This document shows, one piece after another, positions 1 to 9,303 of a stretch of DNA of 22,450 nt. Position numbers and translations under genes: made by a program. This DNA comes from Mesostigma viride (taxonomy: Eukaryota; Streptophyta; Mesostigmatophyceae; Mesostigmatales; Mesostigmataceae). Position 1 is the first letter of the stretch. Each line of letters begins with the position of its first letter. The notes beneath the pieces were generated by a model. The model saw only the letters and a list, made by a program, of their open reading frames with translations. It ran no database searches and had not been told where the DNA came from. Location: assembly GCA_009746045.1 (NCBI GenBank), contig RPFO01000314.1, positions 1 through 22,450 of the forward strand, in the 5' to 3' direction.

Positions 1-620
1 ACGCCGCGACGGCGCCGCCCCGCCGCGAACGGCATGCTCCCCGCCCCGCGCCGACTCCTGTCGACTGCCCGCCCGCCGCATGCCAGCTGCGCCGGCCGCG
101 CCGACGCACGCGCCAGCCGGCAGACGCCGCCTGGCCCACCCGCGCGCTGACGGCCCTGCCCCGCCGCCCGATCGACTGGCCCGCCCCCCGCCCGTTCGAA
201 CAGCCCCGACCCACCGCATGCCAGGCGCCGGCCCGCCAGCCCCGAGCGCTGCGCGGCAGCGCCGCTCGGCCCCCGCGGGCCAGAGGCCCTGCCCCGCGCC
301 CGTCGACAGCCCTGCCCCGCGCCCGTCGACAGCCCGCCCCGCCGCAATTGCCCAGCTGCGCGGCCGCGCCACGCGCCCCACGCTGCTGCCCGCAGCGCCG
401 CGTCGTGCCCCCCGCTCGCGCCTGCCCGCCGTCGATTTGCCAAGTTACGCCGCCGGCCGTCACGCCCTGCGCGCAAGCCAGGTCCGCCGGCCGCGCCGAC
501 AGGCACCGCGACACGCCGCTGCCCCGGCGAGCCGGAACGGCCCTGCCCCGCCGCCCCGGCGACAGCACCGCCCGCCGCATTGCCAGCTGCGCCGACCGGC
601 CGCCCAATGCGCCGCAATGC
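1..620. repeat. GC-rich degenerate repeat block
   Basis: This is extremely G+C-rich sequence built from recurring words. A 23-bp unit beginning CCCTGCCCCGCGCCCG is present twice head to tail at 287-309 and 310-332. A longer word ending in CAGCTGCGC recurs at about 62-92, 327-361 and 560-593, so there is a loose period of roughly 230-265 bp. The long open frames here lack stops only because the sequence is poor in A and T, and their products are Pro/Ala/Arg-rich low complexity. I see no gene. The block ends abruptly near 620-640, where composition becomes mixed. Confidence 0.75.
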
Positions 621-2146
621 GCTTCGGAGTCCATTGGATCCCATGAGGCCTGCGCAGAAATCTCACCTCGGACAGGCCCTAGTGCTACTTCTAGTAAGAA
701 TGCTATGCTTTTCAATGCCAGCTCACCTATATAGCAGGATAGAGGGTGTGGTACAGGCGCTAAGACTCAATCAAGGGATAGGACGCGCATGCCCTCAGCA
801 ATTACTACACCTCCTTGGCCTTGCTGTTGCGGTCTCGGATGAAGATGATGTGTCTACACGCGCCGTTCATGTAAACAAGGAATGAGAGACAAAGTCGTCA
901 GCCCGAGGCCAATATTGGGCACAGTGTGAGAAGAAAACAAGTGCGACGCGAACCTACATCACGTAGTGTCAGCGAAGGGGACCATGGGGAGAAGTCTCCC
1001 TCCCATAGGTATCATTCACCGGACACACGCAGCGGCATCGGTGAACAGCAAAACAGCAGACGTTCACACAGCGAAGGGCAACGACCTGCAGTGCCTGACC
1101 ATCATGCTCGGTCAGTTGTGATTGGCAATCAGAAGCCACACACACCAGGTACACGTGCCATGGGCAGGGGACGCTCTTTACTGAGAAAAAAGCAGGAGGG
1201 AGGAAACGTGCGCGAGAATGGATTATTAAGAGCGATCGCGCATAGGAAGGATGCCTACAATAGCATCCTATATTCAAAGAATTAGCAACAGGACAAGATG
1301 TAGAGAAAAGAGACAAAGACAAGCAAACTACGACGAGAAAGCAAGACAGGGAGCTGCCAACCAGGGCAGACAAAAGGTTTGACGAGGGCAAGAGTTGTGA
1401 ACGCTGCACTGTGATTGCTTTTTCTGACTCTGCACACTGCAGAGCAGTGACTTGACTTACCTCTCGGAAATGGTATGCATAGCATCCCATGGTAATGAAT
1501 GGTGAGCCCTATGCTGTCGACAATGCCTATATTAACATAGCTACCCTAGGTTCCTTTAATAACAAAACTAGAAAAACATACCGTGCAGTTACACGCTGTC
1601 GCACGGCCTCCTCCCTTATGTGCGCACGCGCTGCAAAACACAACGGGCCGTGGAGGAGGGTTGGAAAGGTGTGGGCAAGGTGGAGAGGAGTTTGGGGGAC
1701 GGTATGAGCGCGGTTGGGGGAAAGATAGTGCCGGTCTATGATGTTGTCAACTACAGCTGTTGTATCGTGATTCACCTTCAATAAGTCTACTGGTTCTACA
1801 ATCGAGTGTGGTGGAGGACACAAGCAATAAGGCCCGTCCCCAAATCTCGATTTCTTTAGAAATCTACTGATCTACATTCCGATGGCGCCTTACAGAGCAA
1901 GAAAACTCCGCCCCCGGTCAAAGTGACGAGCCAACCCAACAACCCGCAACTATATTTCTTTCAAGAAGATTATTTACTGTTTTACATACGGTAGTGCTTG
2001 GGACAGGAAGCCAATTATGAAAGCCCGCCCACAAATCGGAATTTCTTTACGAAAAACTCTGTTTAATTCGATGGGGTTTGCAGATTCAAGCAGCAATACT
2101 CGTTTTACCTTGCGTGCGACTGCACGCGGCCGACTCTGCAACTTGC
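621..2146. other. Mixed-composition stretch with no supported gene
   Basis: Base composition is balanced and no frame gives a convincing protein. The longest candidate (969-1490, minus, 173 aa) is Cys/Ser/Leu-rich and matches no family I know. A short minus-strand frame at 805-870 gives a 21-residue basic peptide that could be a terminal exon of a spliced gene, but nothing confirms it. The absence of dense coding contrasts sharply with the region after 6150. Confidence 0.5.
1815..2076. repeat. Diverged ~70-bp direct duplication
   Basis: Two segments, about 1815-1890 and 2001-2076, align over roughly 70 bp. Both run GGACA, then GCCCG(T/C)CC, then CAAATC, then TTTCTTTA, then a run of A, then TTCGATGG or TTCCGATGG. 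They are about 190 bp apart in the same orientation and have diverged by substitutions and small indels. They may be remains of a dispersed element. No terminal inverted repeats or coding capacity are visible. Confidence 0.4.
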
Positions 2147-3520
2147 CTTCACGTCCCCGTCTTCACGTGTCAGTCCTGGATCTTGTCACGTCTTCACGAG
2201 TTTTCACGTCTTTCACGTCTTCACGTCTTTAGCTTCACGTCTTCACGACCTTTCACCTGAACTTGCGGACGTTCGTTATCTTGTATACCTTGCATGCACG
2301 TACTTCACGTCTTCACGTCTTCACCGCGTCTTACCTGTCATTCACCAGTCTTCACGTCCTTCGCGTCCTTCACGTCTTCACGAGCTTCACCTGAACAACC
2401 CTGAACTTCACCTGAACTTGCCGTCTATCGTGTCCTGTCACGTCTTCACGTATCTTCACGTCTTCAGTACTTCACCGCTCGTTCTTCAACTGTTCACACG
2501 TCTTCACGGCTTCACGCCTTCACGTCTTCAGGCTTCACCCTGAACACCTGAACTTCACCTGAAACTATTGCGTATCGTTGGCTTCAGTCTTCACGTCTAT
2601 CACGTCTTCACGTTTCACGTCTTTCACCGCGTCTTCACCTGGTCTCACACGTTCTATCACGTCTTACGCGTTCTTCACGTTACTTCCACGCTTTCACCTG
2701 AACACCTGAACTTCACCTGAACTGCCGTATCGTGTCCTTCACGTCTTCACGGTTTTCACGTCTTCACGTCTTCACCGCGTCTTCAACCTGTCTTCACCAC
2801 GTCTTCACGGCTTCACGGCTTCACGGTCTTCACTGGCTTCACCTGAACACCTGAACCTTCACCCTGACTTGCCGATATCGTGCTTCACGTCTAATCGTCT
2901 TCAGGTCTTCACGTCTTCACGTCTTCACCCCGGTCTTCAACCTGTTCTTCACACGTCTTCACGTCTTCGGCGTTTCACGGCTTCACGCTTCACCTGAAAC
3001 ACCTTGAACTTCACCGGATGCCTATCTGCCTTACGACTTATACGTTCTTATCTGCATACATCAACAAACCCAACTGAACGCACAACTTCTATTGTTCTTT
3101 TTTCTAATACGTATCTTCCACTCGTCTTACTCTCACGTTCTTCACGCTTCACCGCGTCTTCACCTGTCTTCACCACGTCTTCACGGCTTCCGGCTTCACG
3201 TCTTCACGGCTTTTCACCTGAACACCTGAACTTCACCTGAACTTTGCCGTATCGTGTCTTCACGTCTTCACGTCTTTCACGTCTTCACGTTCTTCACGTC
3301 TTCACCGCGTCTTTCACCTGTTTCACCACGTCTTCACGGCCTCACGCTTCACGTCTTCACGGCTTCACTGAACACCTGACTTCACCTGAAACTGGCCGTA
3401 TCGTTGTCTTCACGTCTTCACGTCTTCACGTCTTTCACGTCTCACGTCTTCACCGCGTCTTACCTGTCTTCACCACGTCTCACGGCTTCACCTGAAACAC
3501 CTGAACTTTGCCGTATCGTA
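2147..3520. repeat. GTCTTCAC octanucleotide satellite with ~150-bp higher-order period
   Basis: The basic unit is the 8-mer GTCTTCAC, with many variants differing in T-run length (TT, TTT). A second element (CTGAACACCTGAACTTCACC followed by TGAACTTGCCGTATCGTG) punctuates the array at about 2391, 2540, 2698, 2843, 2993, 3218, 3368 and 3491, with a partial copy near 2251. Spacing is mostly 123-158 bp, with one 225-bp gap holding a non-repeat insert near 3020-3130. The top strand is strongly C+T-biased. Open frames here are by-products of the repeat. Confidence 0.9.
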
Positions 3521-4418
3521 TCTTTCATACATTGATCATTTAGCATTGCCTTGGAGCTGCACGTTCTTCAAAAAGGCAGTGTCACCCAAGTTCCCGCTGA
3601 TTCAAATGCACTCCAAGACATTGAATATCAAGTGAACTTCGGCCCCGCTCAAGGTGGAAAGAATGATGGGCACTAGCCACGGGAACATGCCCGATGCTGA
3701 TAGCCGAAGCGATTGAACATGGGACGAATTGATTGATTTGTGTCTATTGCCGGGGCATTGTTAGAAAATGCGGTGCTAAGGAAAAGAATCTGGTGCCACG
3801 AAAGTAGATTTTTGGCCGCGTGCAAACACCAATGCGCCGGCCGATGTGGCAAGGTCCTGCACGGGCAGGCCAGAGCGCACCCAGCCAGAGCGTACCAGCC
3901 CGCTGCCGCCGCCGAACCCCGTACTGGTGGGCGCTGGAACAGACATGGAGAGATGCAACGAGCTATGGAGAACCAAAGCAAAGGAAGGTATGAAGAGTTG
4001 GTTCTTTGCGCTGCGTCAAGAGGTGCAGAAAACCAAGTGCGTCCAGTCTGGAAGCAGCAGCAGCAGCAGCAGAGCAGCATGACACAGCAGCAACTGCCAG
4101 CAGCAACTGCAGCCAGCAACTGCCAGCACAACTGCAGCACACCAGCAGCAGCAGCCACCAGCAGCAGCAGCAGCGCAGCAGCAGCGCTTCAGTTTCCCGC
4201 AAGGCAGCGTCGGGCAATGTCGCAGTTTCCCAGGCTTGTCGGTACTGCAGCCAGTTTTCGCAGAGGGAACCGGTCGGCGCAGAGCATTCCCGCAGGGATC
4301 TATCGGTTGGTGCAGCGCAGTTCTTTGTTAGTCATTCGATGTCAGGTGTTGATGGGTGGGTGGGAGGTATAGTGGTGTGGGGCGGGGGGGGGTGTAGGGG
4401 GGTTTGACTGTTTGGACC
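3521..4418. other. Non-satellite spacer between the two satellites
   Basis: This spacer separates the two octamer arrays and includes the CAG-rich tract annotated separately. A 210-codon plus-strand frame (3740-4372) runs through the CAG tract and gives a Gln/Ala/Ser-rich product with no recognisable domain. Overlapping frames on both strands are equally open, so I do not call a gene. G-runs of 9 and 6 bases sit at 4384-4392 and 4397-4402, just before the second satellite. Confidence 0.5.
4053..4188. repeat. CAG/AGC trinucleotide microsatellite
   Basis: Runs of (GCA)n/(CAG)n alternate with interrupted forms such as CAGCAACTGC, repeated four times with slight variation. In the three plus-strand frames this reads as poly-Gln, poly-Ser or poly-Ala, typical of a eukaryotic-style microsatellite. 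I cannot tell whether it belongs to an exon. Confidence 0.8.
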
Positions 4419-5482
4419 TGCGTGGCTGCTTTGGCTGGGAAAGGAGGGTGCGTGGCTGTGTGGCTGCGTGGCTGCGCCTGCTGCGTGGCTTGCCGGGCTG
4501 CGTGGCTGCGTGGCTGGTGCGTGGCTTGCTGCTTGCTGCGTGTATGCGTGCGGAGTTGTGCTGGCGTGCTCGAGCTGCTGTGGTGCTGGCTGCCCGCCGC
4601 GCTGCGTGTCGCTCTGCTTGCGCGTGGCTGGAAAGGAGGTGCGTGGCTGTGTGGCTGCGTGGCTGCGCTGCTGCGTGGCTGCGTGAGCTGCTTGGCTGGA
4701 AAGGAGCGGTGCGCTGGCTGTGTGGGTGCGTTGGCTGCGCTGCTCGACGTGCGGCTGCGTGGCTGCGTGGCTGCGGGTCTGCCACGCTCGCACCGTGCGT
4801 GCTGCTGGCTGCGTGAGCTGCGTGGCGTGCTGGGAAAAGAGGGTGCGTGGCTTGCTGTGGCTGCGTCCGGCTTGCTGCTGGCTGCAGTGGCTGGTTGGCA
4901 GCGTGCGTGCTGCGTGGACTGCGTGGATCTGCGGTGGCTGTGTGGCTGCGTGGCTTGCCGCTGCTGCGTGGCTGCGTGGATCTCGTGGCTGCGTGGCTGC
5001 CTGCTGGAAAGAGAGGTCGTGGCGGGATGGCTGCCGTAGGCTCTGCCATGCTGCAGTGGCCCTGCATGGCTGCGCTTGGAAAGGCTAGTTGATGGCTGGG
5101 CTGGTGTGTGGCTGACGTGGCTGCGCTGGCTGCGTGGCTGCGTGGCTGCGTGGCTGCGTGGTCTGCTTTGGCTGGAAAGAGGGTGCTGTGGCTGTTGTGG
5201 CTGCGTGTAGCTGCGCTGCTGCGTGGCTGCGTGGCTGCGTTGGCTGCGTGGCTGCTGTGGCTGCGTGGCTGCGTGGCTGGAAAGGAGGGTGCGTGGTGTG
5301 TGTGCTGGCGTGGCTGCGCTGCTGCGTGGCTGCGTGCTTGCGTTGGCTGCGTTGGCGGCTGGGGGGGGGGGGGGTGCCGGGTGCGTGGATGCGTGGATGT
5401 GTGGCTGGGTGGGGTGCGTCACTGCGTGGCTGGCTGGCTCTGTGGCTGCGTGGCGGCTGGATGGCCGGGTCAGCGTGGCTTC
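4419..5482. repeat. GGCTGCGT octanucleotide satellite
   Basis: The basic unit is the 8-mer GGCTGCGT with point variants. A longer marker, GCTGGAAAGGAGGGTGCGTG and close relatives, recurs at about 4435, 4628, 4697, 4829, 5011, 5071, 5171 and 5276, giving an irregular higher-order structure. The array ends with a 14-base G run at 5361-5374 and degenerate GCGTGGATG-type copies. The top strand is heavily G+T-biased. Long frames on both strands (for example 364 codons, minus, 4328-5422) exist only because the repeat has few stops. Confidence 0.9.
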
Positions 5483-6149
5483 GTGTTCAATGGGATGCTA
5501 ATAGTTGTTGCCTTTGGATGCCACAGTTCATGGATTCTTTGTTCACATGCAGGTGCTGCCGTCTTCCCCACATCGACGTCGTCAAGACGATGTCGCCAAG
5601 AAGGATGATGCAATCACTCTCGGCCATGTTTAACTTCATGTGGGCCTTCATGGCCATACGGGAAATATTAATTGAATCAGTTCTTTGACACTGAGTTGGC
5701 ACTACGCAACACCTTTTGATGCACATGAGTGCAGGGCGCATGTGTTGAAACCATGCAACCATGGCGATCCCTCAAAAAGTTTGGTTATGTAATAAGTGAC
5801 ACAATTATTCCGGACGTATGATGGCCCAACGTCCTGTAAGGTTGAGTTGTCTTGGAGGGAGGAGCGTGTGATGACCGCGGAAGCCGCGTTGGGTGTCTTG
5901 TAGTGCTATATCTTGAAGATGTACGGTCTGGAAGAGTTATGGTCTTGGAATCATATAATAATGAACTTGAATAAAGTTTCGGGGCAGGCTTCAATTGGCA
6001 TATGTTGTCTCATTGATGTTGTCTCATTGCGTTAATGGGTCAATTGTCTTAGTTTATATAATGTATATCTTGGGAAACTCATTGCTTCAATAAAATGCAT
6101 GCTAGGCGAATCAACCCCCACAAACACATCTGAAAACTGCACAGTGCCA
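5483..6149. other. AT-richer junction stretch without a supported gene
   Basis: Composition changes here from G+T satellite to AT-richer sequence. AATAAA motifs occur at about 5969 and 6090 on the plus strand. A possible 3' splice-site-like context (a CACATGCAG just before 5550) precedes a short open stretch, but no frame is convincing. The segment sits between the satellites and the damaged end of the first capsid gene. If the virus is integrated, the junction is most likely here. Confidence 0.4.
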
Positions 6150-7966
6150 TCAAATGTATCTAGACAAAAAATGTATCCTAATCCAGGTAAAACCACCCAA
6201 ACGCTTGCCGCCCATACCTTGCGTGATTTTGAGGACGTTGAGCGAGGGCGTAGATGTCGATGGTGCCGGAGGGGATGCCCGCGACGTTCCCATGTCCTTC
6301 AGGTACAGCTTGACGCTATCCAGGCGCGACATGTTGACGGTCCCGATGGCTTCCAGGACTCTGGCTCCAGCGCGAAGGGGATGACGTACACTCGGCTGCC
6401 CCGGACGACGCGCGTGTGGAACTCGGAGGTAGCAGGAACGAGAAGAAGATCGGGTCGCGGCCCTCCCCGAAACATGTTCTGCGAGTTGAGAGAGACGTTG
6501 CAGGAGCGGAACAGGTGGCCGTTGCCGAACGCGCTGTTGTTGTTCCAGAACTTCCAGTAGCCGTTGTAGGCGAAGTCGGCGTCCGCCTTGTACTGGTCGG
6601 CGACAAACTGGAGGGAGTCGGGCTTGAACCAGAAGAGCAGCTCCTTCACGGGGTGGTTGAACTTCAGGTCGACGGTCACCTCCCTCTCCCCGCTGACGTG
6701 CTGCTGAAAACGCTGGACCTCCGTGATGAGGTACTCGTGCGTGTTGAGCGCGAACTGGCGCCGTTCGAAGTCGTCGAGGTAGATGTAGCGGGCCAGGAGC
6801 TTGCAGGCGAACTTGGGAGGGGCGTTGGCCCACGCCACGCGGGGGTGTTCGGACGCTGTGTAAGTAGCCGTAACGGCCCCTATCTTGTAGTTGAGAGCCT
6901 CGTCCAACTCAGTCGCGTTGTTGAACGTGTAAGTCCACAGCTTCCCGCGCACAGAGTACTGGAGCTTGAACGCTGTCAATTTACCATCAGTGGCTGTTGT
7001 CCAGTCGCCAGCAGGCACAAAGAAAACAGGCGTGCTGCTGGTGAAAGCATTAGTGGTGTAACTAACGTTGGTCGCAAAGGCGGCATCTCGCAGATCAGCC
7101 GCGCGCTTCGAGTCAGTTTCTCCGCTGGGCCCTACAAATACCCACTTCCTCCCCCCCCTGTCCGCCCAGTACTTAACGAACTCCATGGCGACCCTCGCCC
7201 GGTTGGTTGCGGTAGGATTCGTGCCAAAATCATTACCGGTAGTGAGTGGTACGTAAGCGTTGGTTGCCGCGGTTGAGGAAGTGCTATAGGCCGTGTTATA
7301 GGCCGTCAACGTCCCTCCCTTGCCCGTGGGCGCCGAGTACCACGCGAAGATCTTGTCGGCGGTGTTGAACTGGACCTTTACGATCACGTCGTGGTACTGG
7401 AGGGCGATGATGGGCAGAGCGAGGCCGGGCTCCCGGCAAAAGGTGAACTCGAGGGGGATGTAGAGGTGCTGCTGCTTGTTTGCCAGGAACGCATCCACGA
7501 TCCTCCCGCGCTCATCGATCTCGACGCTGCCGCCGTGTTCGACGGGCAGGTTGTCGACGCTGCACTCGTGGCCCTTCTTGCTCATGATCTCGTTGACGTG
7601 CATGAAGTCGCCCGTGACCTTCTCGATGGAGTACCCTCCGATCACGAGCTCGGCGTGGTCGATCAAGATGCGACCGAAATCCCGGGCGAAAGGGGCCACG
7701 TTCGGCATGGTCGTCCATCTATCCGGGGGAGAAACCTCGATGAAGGCCGCGACCTTCATGACGAGGTCCCCGGAACGCGGTAACTTGAATTCGACGGACT
7801 GGCCGTAGTCGACGATGCCGGCCGACTGGGTAACCTCCGCGTCCTCTAGAGCAAAGTTGGTGTGACGTGGGTAGACTGTCTTAAAAAAGGTAACCTCGGG
7901 GTCGACAATCAAGGACACGTCTTGCGTCCCCTTCGCGCGGAGGGCCATGATGCTGTGACTTCCCAT
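6150..7966 (-). CDS. MCP: Major capsid protein 1 (double jelly-roll), 3' end frameshifted
   Basis: This encodes the main capsomer protein of nucleocytoviruses, which forms trimeric double jelly-roll capsomers of the icosahedral shell. The start at 7966 fits its paralogue at 12624-14252. The N-terminal signature FFKTVYPRHTNF lies at residues 27-38, followed by SGDLVMK, then YIYLDDFERRQFA and KFNHPVKELLFW in the second jelly roll. The uninterrupted frame ends at 6299 after about 555 codons with a non-homologous tail. The expected C-terminal motifs appear in other frames: a GEGRDP block near 6430-6470, SRLDSVKLYLKDM near 6295-6335 and VLKITQGMGGKRL near 6190-6235. This implies about five 1-base indels (near 6470-6472, 6425-6432, 6342-6344, 6289-6291 and 6237-6243). 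The last frame also runs about 13 codons past the usual GGKR end, to a stop at 6150. Either the consensus is wrong here or the gene is decaying. Family assignment is very secure. Confidence 0.93.
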
Positions 7967-7980
7967 TGCGTGAATGTCTC

Positions 7981-7986
7981 TATAGT
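7981..7986 (-). promoter_or_regulatory. Candidate late-promoter motif ACTATA upstream of MCP1
   Basis: On the minus strand ACTATA ends 14 nt before the MCP1 start codon, within an AT-rich context downstream of an A-rich run (T8 on the plus strand at about 8000-8007). The same hexamer lies 15 nt before the MCP2 start. The shared position suggests a core element for virion genes. This is inference from few examples. Confidence 0.4.
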
Positions 7987-8016
7987 ATGCTAGAAGACAT
8001 TTTTTTTCTTTGCGTT

Positions 8017-9270
8017 TCAGGACATCACGCCGGGCGGGACCGCGCCAACGAAGCGCGTCTTGATTTGTATGTAATTGTTGGAATCGTTTTCCGTTCCTTG
8101 GTCATGCCACACGCCCCCGGATCGCACGCTGATCACGAGGACGGCAGGCTCGTTCTCGTCCGGCCACTCTCTCTCCGCCAAGACGCTGAAGGTTTTCCGT
8201 GCTTCGTCATACCGAATCGACTCGCTGTCCAAAGTCAGATCCATCGACTTGCCCGTGTTTATGCGCACGTACCGCACCCGCAGATCGTCCGCAGCGAAAC
8301 CCAATGCGCTCCTAGACATGTGCAGGCGGATCCGGAACTGTCCCGGCAGTCGGGAGTCGAGCTCTTCCCCCTCCATGTCCACCAGATCTACTTTTTCGAC
8401 CGAGGGACGTTCCGGGGGGATGGAGACGGTCCAATTTACGAGAGGATGGTCAACGCCGCCCACCTTGAACATGTTGCCCGTCTGGCTGCGAGTGAGGGAC
8501 AAGTTGATGTAGTCGTCGCGTGGATCGAAATCGAGGGTTGATTTATAAACTAAAGAGAGCCAATGCTCGGTCCTGTCGCGGCTCGACTGCCAACCCGACG
8601 GGGTATCAAATAAGTCCGTACCGTCCCGGGCATCACCGGTAAATGTCACCTGAGGCGTCGACAATACTTTGGCCATCTTGCTGGTTCTTATGACCAGCTT
8701 GAACGAGGGAGGCGCCCCCTCGATGGTTTCCAGGGACGCCGACTGAACGAACTCGGAGGTGCCGACATAGGCCATAAGGCGGGTCGTCAGCACCCAATTT
8801 GAGGAGAGTTGCTGTCCACGGAAAACCAAAGCCGATCCGGGAATGGTGCCGACGAGCGCCGTGTACGCCTGCCCCCCAATCAAATTGTCTACTTCTGTAT
8901 CCCATACTCCTTTCTCCACAGCATTGCCAACGATGTCTCCGAACGACAGGACCAGGGTGTGCGCTGTGCGCCATCTGCCTTGTGCCAGCCCCGATTGACG
9001 TTGGACTGACAGGGTACCTTGGAATATTTCACCCCCGAAGTTGTACGCAAACACGGTGTTCGCTAATCGCACTTCCTCGATACCGAGGTCCAGATGCAAG
9101 GACACATCCACCGGCCTGCCATCAGGCCTTAAGAGAGCGGACAGTGGAACCACGTCGGCGGTCTGGGAGCCTTGGGTCGATGGCAGCTTGCTCACGTCCC
9201 CTTCCGCGGTGCTGCCACGGGTGGTGACCCTCCACTCCGCCCTGGTGATGTTCGATGGGATGGAAGACAT
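8017..9270 (-). CDS. 417-aa beta-rich protein with three tandem sandwich-like repeats, unknown function
   Basis: I do not recognise this protein. It is predicted to be almost wholly beta-strand, with no signal peptide or membrane segment. Three copies of a pattern are visible. Each starts with a Trp in a strand (EWRVTTRG at 12-19, NWVLTTR at 158-164, NWTVS at 279-283), then has a V..V.L turn, then an alternating hydrophobic strand (PVDVSLHLDL at 53-62, SFKLVIRTS at 189-197, QFRIRLHMS at 311-319), and ends in a further strand such as AVLVISV. The third copy aligns with the C-terminal ~130 residues of the 804-aa neighbour. It lies 50 bp upstream of MCP1 and 33 bp downstream of the 804-aa gene in the same direction, so a virion-structural role (spike, fibre or minor capsid) is the best inference. 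An Ig-like or jelly-roll fold is likely but unproven. Confidence 0.8.
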   Translation of the reverse strand: MSSIPSNITRAEWRVTTRGSTAEGDVSKLPSTQGSQTADVVPLSALLRPDGRPVDVSLHLDLGIEEVRLANTVFAYNFGGEIFQGTLSVQRQSGLAQGRWRTAHTLVLSFGDIVGNAVEKGVWDTEVDNLIGGQAYTALVGTIPGSALVFRGQQLSSNWVLTTRLMAYVGTSEFVQSASLETIEGAPPSFKLVIRTSKMAKVLSTPQVTFTGDARDGTDLFDTPSGWQSSRDRTEHWLSLVYKSTLDFDPRDDYINLSLTRSQTGNMFKVGGVDHPLVNWTVSIPPERPSVEKVDLVDMEGEELDSRLPGQFRIRLHMSRSALGFAADDLRVRYVRINTGKSMDLTLDSESIRYDEARKTFSVLAEREWPDENEPAVLVISVRSGGVWHDQGTENDSNNYIQIKTRFVGAVPPGVMS

Positions 9271-9303
9271 CGTTTGGTGTTTACTCTAGGATCAGATATA
9301 ACT

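Noticed and set aside
80-734. 188- and 128-codon frames in the GC-rich block
   Set aside because: Stop-poor GC-rich sequence; Pro/Ala/Arg low complexity with no domain.
805-870. Short minus-strand frame giving a basic 21-residue peptide, possibly a terminal exon
   Set aside because: Too short, no clear splice acceptor and no supporting upstream exon.
2147-3520. CRISPR-like array
   Set aside because: Repeats are 8-bp tandem units without unique spacers, in a eukaryote-virus context.
3740-4372. 210-codon plus-strand frame with poly-Gln/Ala
   Set aside because: It runs through a CAG microsatellite, with competing frames on both strands and no recognisable domain.
4328-5422. 364-codon minus-strand frame and several plus-strand frames (134-211 codons) across the second satellite
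   Set aside because: They exist in many frames at once because the GGCTGCGT repeat lacks stops; products are low-complexity Gln/Pro/His or Cys/Trp/Leu repeats.
6416-7276. 286-codon plus-strand frame
   Set aside because: Antisense shadow of MCP1, whose minus-strand product has clear capsid motifs.
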